This document shows positions 26,158 through 34,747 of a DNA stretch of 64,000 bases, in pieces (within the stretch, counting starts at the first letter, position 1; every line of letters begins with the position of its first letter). The translations under genes and the position numbers were made by a program. The notes under the pieces were generated by a model. It was given only the letters and a program-made list of their open reading frames with translations. It searched no databases and was not told the DNA's origin. The stretch comes from Cohnella thermotolerans DSM 17683 (GTDB taxonomy: Bacteria; Bacillota; Bacilli; Paenibacillales; Paenibacillaceae), in the NCBI RefSeq assembly GCF_000429825.1, contig NZ_KE386959.1, forward strand, positions 1-64,000, read 5' to 3'.

Positions 26158-29127
26158 TCAAACGTATCTGAACTTAGAAATTCGGACGCCGGGGGCGAGC
26201 TTCAGCACGATGTCGCAACGCCCGCTCAAACGGTCGACCGCGCAGGTTACGGTGTTCCAGGTCTGGGCGCCCCCCGTAGCGGGGACGGGGCACGTTCCGA
26301 CGGCGACGGCCTCTTGCCCCGGGCTCTCCGCCCAAATTTCGATCGCGCCTCCGGCTGCAGAGGACACTCTTGCCTCGAAGCAGACGGCTTCGCGGTCGCC
26401 GAACGCCGCGTCGGCGTAGCGAAGCCAAGCGCCTTCCCGAACGGCGGCCGCGCTGCTGCCGCCTTCCTTGCACTCGTCGACGACGACGCCCTCATAGTCG
26501 TCGTAGTTGACCGCGGCCGTCGCCTTGCGCAGGTCGCGGGGAGGCACCGTCTCGCCGTCGACGCGAAGCTCGGCGGCGAGGGCGAAGTCGGCGGAGGAGC
26601 GGCCGACTCGCAGCGTCCAAGTGCCGGACTCGACGCACCATCGGTCGCGCGTGACGTCCCAGAACGCCAAATCGGACGCTCGCACCGCGAACTCGACCGT
26701 CGAACTGTCCCCGGGCGCGAGCCCGACTCGGCGGAAGCCGAGCAATTGCTTAAGCGGCCGCTTCACGCGCGACTCGCCGGCGCTGCCGTACAGTTGGACG
26801 ACTTCTTCGCCCGGCCGATCGCCGGCATTCCGGACGTTCACGCTGACGACGATCTCGTCGTCCGGACCGATGGCGGAGCGGCTCAGCCGCAAGTCGTCCA
26901 GCTCGAATGTCGAATACGTCAGGCCGTGCCCGAACGGGTACAGCACGTCGCCTTTAAAGTAACGGTACGTCCGCTCGCCCTTGATCATGTCGTAGTCCAT
27001 GAAATCGGGCAGCTGGTCCACCGACCGGTACCACGTCATGTTCAGCCGGCCCGCCGGCGCATAGTCGCCGAACAGGACGTCCGCCAGCGCCGTGCCGAGC
27101 TCCGGTCCGGCGTGGGACGTGTACAGCATCGCCGGCACATGCTCGTCCGCCCAGTTGACTGCAAACGGATAGCTGCCGACGATGACGACGATCGTGTTCG
27201 GATTCGCCGCGTAAACTTCGCGAACGAGGCGCTCCTGCGCCTCCGGCAGCGTCAGGTCCGGCCGGTCGATCGTCTCCTTGCCGTTCACGAGCGGGTGGTT
27301 GCCGACGAACACGATCGCCGCGTCCGCGCCGCGCGCCGCTTCCACCGCTTCGCGAATGCCGTCCGTTACGGTTACGGTTTCGAAGACGGCCGACCACGCC
27401 GGCATCGAAGCCTCCCCTTGGCCGACCCAATGGCCGTGAACGTCCCTCGCCGCCCCTCCTTCGGATACGGTCAGCAAGCCGTCTTCACCAACGGCGATCG
27501 GACCGTCGTTCCAGGCGGACAGGGAGATCCGCCCGTCCCCTTGGTCGTCGACCAACATCACTTCCTTGGTGAACCAGCCGAAAATTTCGTCCGCGGAAGC
27601 CGATACGTTCCGGTCGCCTTCCGTCGTCAGGAACTTGTCCGGCCGGCTAAGCGGCCGGAACGTATTGGCGCGCCAGCCCCAATCCGTCCTCTCCAGCGTC
27701 TCGGCTCCTTCGGCGTCCTCCGCGTTGGCCGCCAGGATGCCTTCGGCGTTCAGCCCGACAAATTTGCCGCTGCCCGCAAGCTTGAGCTTAATCCGGTCGT
27801 TGCCACTGCTGTACGTGACCTCGGCCCGTTCCGCCTCCTCGGCGTTCATCGTCACCTCGGCTCGTTTTGCCCCCTCGGCTTTCCTCGTCGCCACGGCTTG
27901 TTCCGCCCCCTCGGCGCGCTTAGCCAGCTTGGCCCGGATCGCCTCCAGCGGGGTCACTCTGTAGGGCGGCGTTCCGCTGTACCAGTCGCGGTAGACGACG
28001 TCGGCCAGCGGTCCGACGACGGCCACCTTGGCCAAGCGCGACGCATCGAGCGGCAGCGCGCCTTCGTTCTTCAGCAGCACGACGTTCTTGCGGGCGGCTT
28101 CGAGCGACAATTGCCGATGCGCCGGCGCGTTGATGGCCGACTCGTCGATGGCCGCGTACGGGTTGCGGTCGTCCGGATCGAACTCCCCGAGCCGGAATCG
28201 GACGCGGAACGTGTTGCGCAGGGCGACGTCGAGATCGTTCTCGGTCAGCGACCCGTCCGCCAGGGCGTCGCGGATCGCTTGCTTGGAGATCGGGTGGTCG
28301 TCGGTGATGCTGTCGATGCCGCTTTTGATCGATTGCGCCACCGCGTCCTTGTAGTTATCGAAATACTTGTGATCGTTTACCGTGCCGAGCACGTCGCCCG
28401 CGTCGCTGACGACGAAGCTGTTCATGCCCCATTCCCGCTTGACGACTTCGTTCACCAGCGGGTTGAGATTGGCCGGAACGCCGTTTACCGCGTTGTAGGC
28501 GGTCATCATCGATTGCGCGCCGCCTTCCTTGAACGGCAGCTCGAACGCCTTCAAGTAATATTCGCGCATGTTCCGCGGGTCGATGCTGACGGAGCATTCG
28601 CCGCGGCCGGCTTCGTTGTTGTTGCCGATGAAATGCTTCAGGCTGGCGACCGCGCGCAAGTAGAAGGGATCGTCCCCTTGAATGCCTTGCGCCAGCGCGG
28701 CCGTCAGCTTGCCCGCGAGTATCGGGTCTTCCCCGTACCCTTCCTCGTTGCGGCCCCATCGGGGGTCGCGCTCCATGTCCACGGTCGGCGCCCACAGCGT
28801 CAGGCCGTTCATCGCCGGATCGCGGCGATAGAAGCCGCGCGCCTCCGTGCCGATCGCTTCGCCGACCCGCCTCAGCAGGTCGGTGTCCCAAGTGCAGGCC
28901 AAGCCGACGGGCTGCGGAAAGACGGTCGCCTCTCCAAGCCAGGCGATGCCGTGGGCCGCTTCGGTGCCGTGCTTGTATTTCTTGACGCCGAGGCGCGGAA
29001 TCTCGTCCTGGTATTGGCACATCAGGTTGATTTTCTCGTCCAAAGTAAATCTCGCCACCAGGTCGTTCACCCGGGTTTCGAGCGGAAGGTCGGGATTTTG
29101 AAAGGGATAGCGGTACGGTTCGTTCAA
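26158..29127 (-). CDS. glycoside hydrolase family 3 enzyme (beta-glucosidase/xylosidase-like) with inserts
   Basis: About 989 residues without a signal peptide, so probably cytosolic. The GH3 N-terminal domain (about 20-310) shows LTLWAPTVDMERDPRWGRN, the substrate-binding KHFIGNNN, and the nucleophile aspartate in FVVSDAGD. The GH3 C-terminal domain is split by an Ala/Glu/Arg-rich stretch (about residues 405-445) and a fascin-like beta-trefoil region. It resumes near AAIVFVGNHPLVNGKETIDR, then a fibronectin-III-like domain (GEEVVQLYG) and a C-terminal CBM6-like module follow. GGAGG directly abuts the ATG at 29136, leaving no spacing. The TTG at 29127, nine bases on, is therefore the likelier start (MNEPYRYPFQNPD). 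It is divergent from the sensor/ABC cluster and presumably digests the sugar that cluster imports. Confidence 0.88.
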   Translation of the reverse strand: MNEPYRYPFQNPDLPLETRVNDLVARFTLDEKINLMCQYQDEIPRLGVKKYKHGTEAAHGIAWLGEATVFPQPVGLACTWDTDLLRRVGEAIGTEARGFYRRDPAMNGLTLWAPTVDMERDPRWGRNEEGYGEDPILAGKLTAALAQGIQGDDPFYLRAVASLKHFIGNNNEAGRGECSVSIDPRNMREYYLKAFELPFKEGGAQSMMTAYNAVNGVPANLNPLVNEVVKREWGMNSFVVSDAGDVLGTVNDHKYFDNYKDAVAQSIKSGIDSITDDHPISKQAIRDALADGSLTENDLDVALRNTFRVRFRLGEFDPDDRNPYAAIDESAINAPAHRQLSLEAARKNVVLLKNEGALPLDASRLAKVAVVGPLADVVYRDWYSGTPPYRVTPLEAIRAKLAKRAEGAEQAVATRKAEGAKRAEVTMNAEEAERAEVTYSSGNDRIKLKLAGSGKFVGLNAEGILAANAEDAEGAETLERTDWGWRANTFRPLSRPDKFLTTEGDRNVSASADEIFGWFTKEVMLVDDQGDGRISLSAWNDGPIAVGEDGLLTVSEGGAARDVHGHWVGQGEASMPAWSAVFETVTVTDGIREAVEAARGADAAIVFVGNHPLVNGKETIDRPDLTLPEAQERLVREVYAANPNTIVVIVGSYPFAVNWADEHVPAMLYTSHAGPELGTALADVLFGDYAPAGRLNMTWYRSVDQLPDFMDYDMIKGERTYRYFKGDVLYPFGHGLTYSTFELDDLRLSRSAIGPDDEIVVSVNVRNAGDRPGEEVVQLYGSAGESRVKRPLKQLLGFRRVGLAPGDSSTVEFAVRASDLAFWDVTRDRWCVESGTWTLRVGRSSADFALAAELRVDGETVPPRDLRKATAAVNYDDYEGVVVDECKEGGSSAAAVREGAWLRYADAAFGDREAVCFEARVSSAAGGAIEIWAESPGQEAVAVGTCPVPATGGAQTWNTVTCAVDRLSGRCDIVLKLAPGVRISKFRYV

Positions 29128-29147
29128 GGCAACCATCCTCCGATTCT

Positions 29148-29163
29148 ATGCAAGCGCATTCAT
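29148..29163. promoter_or_regulatory. cre site (CcpA) near the GH3 start
   Basis: TGCAAGCGCATTCA at 29149-29162 fits the cre core TGNAANCGNNNNCA at every fixed position. It lies about 20 bases upstream of the GH3 coding region, so catabolite repression of the enzyme is likely. Confidence 0.55.
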
Positions 29164-29301
29164 GTCTGCTATCATTTTACTATTTTCCGGAGCTCGGCAA
29201 TACCCGCACAATTCTATCTAAAATCCACGACAAATTATACAAGCCCTTGCAAGGACACGACGGAATGGCTCAAAATAAGGCGTGTAACGCGGCCCGGCTT
29301 C

Positions 29302-29315
29302 TGTATGCGCTTACA
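29302..29315. promoter_or_regulatory. cre-like site before sensor kinase 2
   Basis: TGTATGCGCTTACA matches the cre core with one mismatch (T for A at position 5) and is nearly palindromic. It lies 47 bases before the kinase start and overlaps the AGGAGG at 29315. Confidence 0.4.
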
Positions 29316-29361
29316 GGAGGGGGCGGCAGTATCGGGGGGATGCGCACTGCGGCGGTTATCG

Positions 29362-31119
29362 ATGCGGTTTAACGATATGAAACTGCGCAACAAAATGGTT
29401 TTGTCGTATATCTTATTTTTTGTTTTGCCGGTCATGATCGTCGGTTTCTTCATCGTTCGGGAATATCGCCAATCCGCGCTGGACAAGGCGATCGAGCAAA
29501 CCGAAAACGCCGTCGAACGGGTCAAAAACCGCACGTCCGAGACGCTGGACGTCGCCATCAACCTCTCCAGCAGACTGTCGCTGGATACCGCGATGGAGCA
29601 GATCGCGACGACGCATTACCGGAATGCGGGCGAAGTCGTGGACGCCTACCGGGACTACAACACTTTCAAAACCTATCTGGAGTTCAATCCGGAAATCTCG
29701 CAAATCAAGCTGTTCGTGGAGAACGACACGCTGCTCAACAACTGGGAGTTTTTCCCGATCGGCCCGGAGACGGAGAATACGTTCTGGTACAAAGCCGCGA
29801 TGAGCCACGTCGGGCTGATCGGCTGGTATTACTTCCCGAACGAGACGCGAACCCCGGACAGCATGCTGAGCCTCGTGCGCAGCGTCTATTTCCAGGAGAC
29901 CAAATCGTTCGGCGTGTTGGCAATCGACGTGAACACGGATGATTTGAATTCGATGCTTCGGCAGGAAAATTCCGAGACGCTCATCACGGACGCGCGCGGT
30001 TACGTCGTCGCTTCCAACCGTCCGAATCTGATCGGCAAACCGCTTAGCGAGACTAAGCTCGGCCCGGAGATCGGCGAGAAAAAGCCGGGCGAGTACGAAA
30101 TGTCAATCGACGGCGTCAAATCCAAAGTGATGATCGACCGCCTGACTCCGGATAAAAGCTACACGAGCTTGAACATCGTCACGATTTTCCCGATCGGCGG
30201 CATCGTGAAGGAAGCGAACCGGATCAGCGAGCTGGGCATGCGGATTATCGCCGTTTTCGTCGTGTTGTCCGTCCTGCTCATTTACTTGATTTGCACGATG
30301 CTGACCAATCGGCTGCTCAAATTCAGCCGGCAAATCAGCAAAGTGTCGACCGGCAACTTCAATGCGGAGCTGGCGGTCGACGGGAAGGACGAGATCGGTC
30401 AGATCGCCCGGCAATTCAACCAAATGGTCGCGAACATCAAGGAACTGATGGACGAGGTGACGCTGTCGCACCAGCATGCCAGCGAGCTGGAGCGGAGGCA
30501 AAGCGAGATTAAGCTGAAGATGCTCGCGAGCCAGATCAACCCGCATTTTCTGTACAACGCGCTGGAGTCGATCCGGATGAAAGCCCATATCAGCGGGGAG
30601 AAGGAGATATCCCAGGCGGTGAAGACGCTGGGCAAGCTGCTGCGCAAAAATTTGGAAATGACGGGGCAGGCGGTCAGTCTGAAGGACGAGCTGGAAATCA
30701 GCCGCTGCTATCTGGACATTCAGAAGTTCCGCCATGAAGACCGGCTGGATTACGAGCTCGACATCGACCCGGCCGTTGAACATGTAAAGCTGCCGCCGCT
30801 GCTCATCCAGCCGCTCGTGGAAAATTCGGTCATTCACGGGCTGGAGCGAAGCTTCGAGGGCGGCAAAGTGAAAGTAAGCGCCCGGAAAACGGAGGGAGAG
30901 CAGCTGGAAATTTGCGTCGAGGACAACGGCGTAGGCATGACGCCCGAGAAGCTGGACAGCGTCCGCCAATCGCTCGGCGAGCAGGACGCCGAGCGAATCG
31001 GGCTTCTCAACGTGCACCAGCGGCTGCAGCTGACGTACGGCCCGGCTGCCGGGCTGCGAATCGACAGCGAGAAGCATAAGGGAACCCGAATATCGTTCCG
31101 GATTCCGTTGGAGGGTTGA
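29362..31119 (+). CDS. YesM-type membrane sensor histidine kinase, system 2
   Basis: About 585 residues. Helix 1 (MVLSYILFFVLPVMIVGFFI) starts near residue 12, an extracellular region of about 245 residues follows, then helix 2 (IIAVFVVLSVLLIYLICTML) and a HAMP domain. The phospho-accepting histidine is in INPHFLYNALESIRMKAHIS. The HATPase domain has NSVIHG and VEDNGVGMTPEKL. The open frame extends far upstream antisense to the GH3 gene, but family alignment demands a start near ATG 29362; the ATG at 29377 is an alternative. The ribosome site is weak for either. It is followed after 4 bases by its response regulator. Confidence 0.88.
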   Translation: MRFNDMKLRNKMVLSYILFFVLPVMIVGFFIVREYRQSALDKAIEQTENAVERVKNRTSETLDVAINLSSRLSLDTAMEQIATTHYRNAGEVVDAYRDYNTFKTYLEFNPEISQIKLFVENDTLLNNWEFFPIGPETENTFWYKAAMSHVGLIGWYYFPNETRTPDSMLSLVRSVYFQETKSFGVLAIDVNTDDLNSMLRQENSETLITDARGYVVASNRPNLIGKPLSETKLGPEIGEKKPGEYEMSIDGVKSKVMIDRLTPDKSYTSLNIVTIFPIGGIVKEANRISELGMRIIAVFVVLSVLLIYLICTMLTNRLLKFSRQISKVSTGNFNAELAVDGKDEIGQIARQFNQMVANIKELMDEVTLSHQHASELERRQSEIKLKMLASQINPHFLYNALESIRMKAHISGEKEISQAVKTLGKLLRKNLEMTGQAVSLKDELEISRCYLDIQKFRHEDRLDYELDIDPAVEHVKLPPLLIQPLVENSVIHGLERSFEGGKVKVSARKTEGEQLEICVEDNGVGMTPEKLDSVRQSLGEQDAERIGLLNVHQRLQLTYGPAAGLRIDSEKHKGTRISFRIPLEG

Positions 31120-31123
31120 ACGA

Positions 31124-32659
31124 ATGTACAAAGTGTTGATCGTAGACGACGAGCCGCTCATTCGGGAAGGATTGCAGACGATCGTCGAATGGGCGGAACT
31201 GGGGTTTGAAGTGGCGGGCAGCGCTTCGGACGGCGTCGATGCGCTGCAGAAGGCGCCGCAGCTGGGGCCGGATCTGATGATCGTCGACGTCCGCATGCCC
31301 GGCATGGACGGGCTGAGCCTCATCCGCACGCTGCAGGAGCGGCCGGGCCCCCGGCCTCATTTTCTCATTCTGAGCGGGCATGCGGATTTCGAATACGCCC
31401 GCCAGGCGCTGGCGATGCGGGCGGACGGCTACTTGCTGAAGCCCGTGGACGAGGACGAGCTGGCGGAGCATCTGGTCAAGCTTAAAACGATATTGGACGC
31501 GGAACGCGACGGAAACCGCAAGAAGCCGGCGGCATCCGGGTGGAGCCGGGAGCGCACGATCGCTTCCTTGCTGACCGGAGACGGGGAGCGGGCGCCGGAG
31601 CAGGCGATCGCGGAAGCGGGCCTGACCGGCTCCTCCTTCGAAACGCTGCTCATCAAGCTGCAAAGCCGCAAGGAGATCGACCCGGAAGCGGCCGCCGGCG
31701 TCAAGCGGAGTCTGATCGCCGCTTACGAAGCTTCCGACAGGGGCGCGGTCCTTTCCGCGGACCCGTATTTGGCCGTCGTGCTGAAGAACGTCGCGGACGA
31801 AGCGGAAGCGCACGACGCCGCGTACCGGACGATCGCCAAATCATGCGCCGGCTTCGGACTGGACTTTACCGCGGTCGGCGGCGGGGTAGTGAGCGAGGTG
31901 CTGGAGCTGCACCGATCGTACCGGAACGCGCAGAAGCTCATGCGAGGCCGGTTCACGCTCGAAGGAGATCGGGTGCACGTCCGGGACGCCGCGCCCGCCG
32001 AACCGGCCGCCGGCGAACGCCGGGAAGCTCCGGACCTGCAAGCGGCCGGGGAGAAGCTGTTCCTGGCGCTGGACATCGGGAACGAGGAATACGCGGTGTC
32101 GATCGTGAAGGATACCGGCGCGGCGATGGTGGCCGCGGGAACGACCGAGCAGGGAATCAAGGCCGGCTTCGTGCAGCTCGTGACGACGGCGCTGGGCAGG
32201 CTGGAGCAGAACCGTCCGGAGCTTCGTGCCCGGGCCCAGGCGTTCGCTTCGGAAGTTTTGGACATTTACGCCGAATACCGCTATTCCGGTCTGATCGGAA
32301 CGTTGACGGAGCGGGTTCGCGACATGGCGGAAGCGTTCCGCGGCCAGGGGCCCGACAAGCAGCTGCAGAAGATGATCGATCTCATTCACCGGAACTACCG
32401 GGAAAACCTGAGGCTCGGATCGCTCGCCGAGCTGTTCGGCTACAACAGCTCGTATCTCGGCAAGCTGTTCAAAAACGCGACGGGAGAATCGTTCAACACG
32501 TACCTCGACAAAGTGCGGATCGAGAAAGCGAAGGAACTGCTCGGGGCAGGGATGAAGGTGTACCAGGTGGCCGAGCGGGTCGGCTACTCCAACGTCGACT
32601 ACTTCCACGGCAAGTTCCGCAAATACGTCGGCACGTCGCCTTCGGCTTTTCGCAAATGA
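31124..32659 (+). CDS. YesN-type response regulator with AraC DNA-binding domain, system 2
   Basis: 511 residues. The receiver domain has Asp8/Asp9, phospho-acceptor Asp55 in LMIVDVRMPGMDG and the Lys in YLLKPVDEDE. The middle region is variable. The last 100 residues carry the two AraC helix-turn-helix motifs (LRLGSLAELFGYNSSYLGKL and VYQVAERVGYSNVDYFHGKF) and end TSPSAFRK. It is co-transcribed with the kinase and expected to activate the ABC genes starting 102 bases downstream, possibly the GH3 gene too. Confidence 0.92.
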   Translation: MYKVLIVDDEPLIREGLQTIVEWAELGFEVAGSASDGVDALQKAPQLGPDLMIVDVRMPGMDGLSLIRTLQERPGPRPHFLILSGHADFEYARQALAMRADGYLLKPVDEDELAEHLVKLKTILDAERDGNRKKPAASGWSRERTIASLLTGDGERAPEQAIAEAGLTGSSFETLLIKLQSRKEIDPEAAAGVKRSLIAAYEASDRGAVLSADPYLAVVLKNVADEAEAHDAAYRTIAKSCAGFGLDFTAVGGGVVSEVLELHRSYRNAQKLMRGRFTLEGDRVHVRDAAPAEPAAGERREAPDLQAAGEKLFLALDIGNEEYAVSIVKDTGAAMVAAGTTEQGIKAGFVQLVTTALGRLEQNRPELRARAQAFASEVLDIYAEYRYSGLIGTLTERVRDMAEAFRGQGPDKQLQKMIDLIHRNYRENLRLGSLAELFGYNSSYLGKLFKNATGESFNTYLDKVRIEKAKELLGAGMKVYQVAERVGYSNVDYFHGKFRKYVGTSPSAFRK

Positions 32660-32761
32660 GTGCGCTTTCACTAATTTTTATATGATTTTGTCCCGAATCC
32701 TTCGGGTAGTGCAGCCGGTACCCATCCCTTATCATTTAGACATACAGCAAGGAGGGATGGC

Positions 32762-33730
32762 ATGAAAGCGGTATCAGAGGCCGCTGTCCCGGCAGACGTC
32801 AGACCGGCGGCTAAGCGGGGTTCGAGGTTCTGGACGATCGCGCTTCGGAATCGGTACTTGTACCTCATGTCGCTGCCGTTTGTGGTCTGGGTGTTCATCT
32901 TCAGCTATTACCCTTTATGGGGCTGGCTGATGGCCTTTCAGCGGTTCAAACCGGGCAAATCGATCCTCGAACAGCAATGGGTCGGATTCGACCAGTTCAA
33001 GACGCTGTTCCGGGACGATACGTTCTATCTGGTCATGCGCAATACGTTGGCCATGAGTCTGATGAGCCTTGTCGCGGGCTTCGCGACGGCGATCGTGTTC
33101 GCTTTGCTGCTGAACGAGCTGCGCCGTATGGCGTTCAAGCGAATCGTCCAGACGATCTCGTATTTGCCCCACTTCGTCTCCTGGACGGTAGCGGCGAGCA
33201 TCGTCACCCGCATGTTGTCCAGCGATCACGGCGTCGTGAACGACCTCCTCATGGGACTGGGCATCACTCACGAACCGATCCAGTTCATGGCCAACGGCCA
33301 TTTGTTCTGGGGTATCGTGACCGTGTCGGACGTCTGGAAGGAGACGGGCTGGAACGCCATCATCTATCTGGCTGCCATATCGGGCATCGGACCCGAGCTG
33401 TACGAAGCGGCTAAAGTGGATGGCGCGAGCCGAATTCGGCAAATTTGGCATATCACGCTTCCGGGAATTCGTAGTACGATCGTCGTGCTCCTTATTTTGT
33501 CCATCGGCCATCTGATCAGCATCGGGTTCGAGAAGCAGTTCCTGCTCGGCAACAATCTGGTGGTCGATTATTCGCAAGTGCTCGATTTGTATTCGCTGCA
33601 ATACGGGCTGCAAATGAACCGCTATTCGTTCGGCGTGGCGGTCAACATGTTCAACTCCGTCGTCAGCCTGGCGCTGCTGTTCCTGGCGAACGGCATTTTC
33701 AAGAGAACGACGAAAGAAAGCATCATGTAA
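32762..33730 (+). CDS. carbohydrate ABC transporter permease (LplB type), system 2
   Basis: 322 residues, six membrane helices, EAA loop YEAAKVDGASRIRQIWHITL near residue 220, and the LplB-like FIFSYYPLWGWLMAFQRFKP segment. ATG 32762 follows AAGGAGGGATGGC. It is the first ABC gene of the cluster and pairs with the permease 13 bases downstream. As in system 1, no ATPase gene is nearby. Confidence 0.9.
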   Translation: MKAVSEAAVPADVRPAAKRGSRFWTIALRNRYLYLMSLPFVVWVFIFSYYPLWGWLMAFQRFKPGKSILEQQWVGFDQFKTLFRDDTFYLVMRNTLAMSLMSLVAGFATAIVFALLLNELRRMAFKRIVQTISYLPHFVSWTVAASIVTRMLSSDHGVVNDLLMGLGITHEPIQFMANGHLFWGIVTVSDVWKETGWNAIIYLAAISGIGPELYEAAKVDGASRIRQIWHITLPGIRSTIVVLLILSIGHLISIGFEKQFLLGNNLVVDYSQVLDLYSLQYGLQMNRYSFGVAVNMFNSVVSLALLFLANGIFKRTTKESIM

Positions 33731-33743
33731 GGAGGGCGCCGCT

Positions 33744-34655
33744 ATGACAACCGCACGCATCCGCAGAGGCGCACCTGTGTCGGAACGCGTACTGGACGCC
33801 GCGATCGTCGTCGTCATGATCGTAGTCGCGATTGCGACGGTCTATCCGTTCCTGAACGTTCTCGCCTTATCGCTCAACGATTCGACCGACAGCGTTCGAG
33901 GCGGCATTACGATCTTCCCGCGGGAATTCACGCTCAAAAATTACAACGTCATCTTCTCGTTCGGAGGACTGCTTACCGGGTTTAAAATTTCCGTGCTCCG
34001 GACGATCGTCGGCACGATTCTGGGGTTGATCAGCTCCTCGATGCTGGCGTTCGTGCTCGCCCGCCCCGATTTTCAGGCGCGCCGCGCGTTGTCCGTCTAC
34101 TTGGCCGTCACGATGTATGTGTCGGCCGGGCTTATTCCGACTTATTTGCTGATCAAGGACTTGCATCTGATGGGCACCTTCGCCGTCTACGTGCTGCCGG
34201 GGCTGGTCAGCGCCTTCAACGTCTTCGTCATCCGTTCCTTCATCGACGGCATCCCGTATGCGCTGCAAGAATCCGCCAAGATCGACGGCGCGAACGACTT
34301 CACGATCTACTGGCGCGTCATTCTGCCGATGACGACGCCGGCGCTGGCGACGATCGCGCTGTTCGTGGCCGTCGGGCAGTGGAACTCCTGGTTCGACACT
34401 TATCTGTACAACGCCACGAGCCCGTCCCTGACCACGCTGCAATACGAGCTGATGAAGGTGCTGCAAAGCACGACGACGGGCAACAACGGCGATTACCATA
34501 ACGCCACCAGCATGACTCAGGTTCTGGCCACCGTATCGCCGGAATCGGTCAAAATGGCGATTACGATTGTCGTCACCGTTCCGATCCTTCTCGTGTATCC
34601 GTTCCTGCAGCGGTACTTTGTGAAGGGCATGACGCTCGGAGCCGTCAAGGGCTGA
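33744..34655 (+). CDS. carbohydrate ABC transporter permease (YtcP type), system 2
   Basis: 303 residues with six membrane helices. The SLNDSTDSVRGGITIFPREF segment after helix 1 identifies the YtcP branch. The EAA loop is present in variant form (LQESAKIDGANDFTIYWRVI), with Gln-Glu-Ser in place of Glu-Ala-Ala. ATG 33744 follows AAGGAGGGCG. Confidence 0.9.
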   Translation: MTTARIRRGAPVSERVLDAAIVVVMIVVAIATVYPFLNVLALSLNDSTDSVRGGITIFPREFTLKNYNVIFSFGGLLTGFKISVLRTIVGTILGLISSSMLAFVLARPDFQARRALSVYLAVTMYVSAGLIPTYLLIKDLHLMGTFAVYVLPGLVSAFNVFVIRSFIDGIPYALQESAKIDGANDFTIYWRVILPMTTPALATIALFVAVGQWNSWFDTYLYNATSPSLTTLQYELMKVLQSTTTGNNGDYHNATSMTQVLATVSPESVKMAITIVVTVPILLVYPFLQRYFVKGMTLGAVKG

Positions 34656-34747
34656 TCCTCTAACGGCCTTCGGGCATCCCATTCGGTATTAACAGGGCAT
34701 CTGTTATACATTAGATTGCACCAATATAACTGGGAGGGTACAAAGAA

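Noticed and set aside
26092-29361. Very long plus-strand open frame leading into sensor kinase 2
   Set aside because: It is antisense to the GH3 gene, arises from high third-position GC, and only the part from 29362 resembles any protein family.
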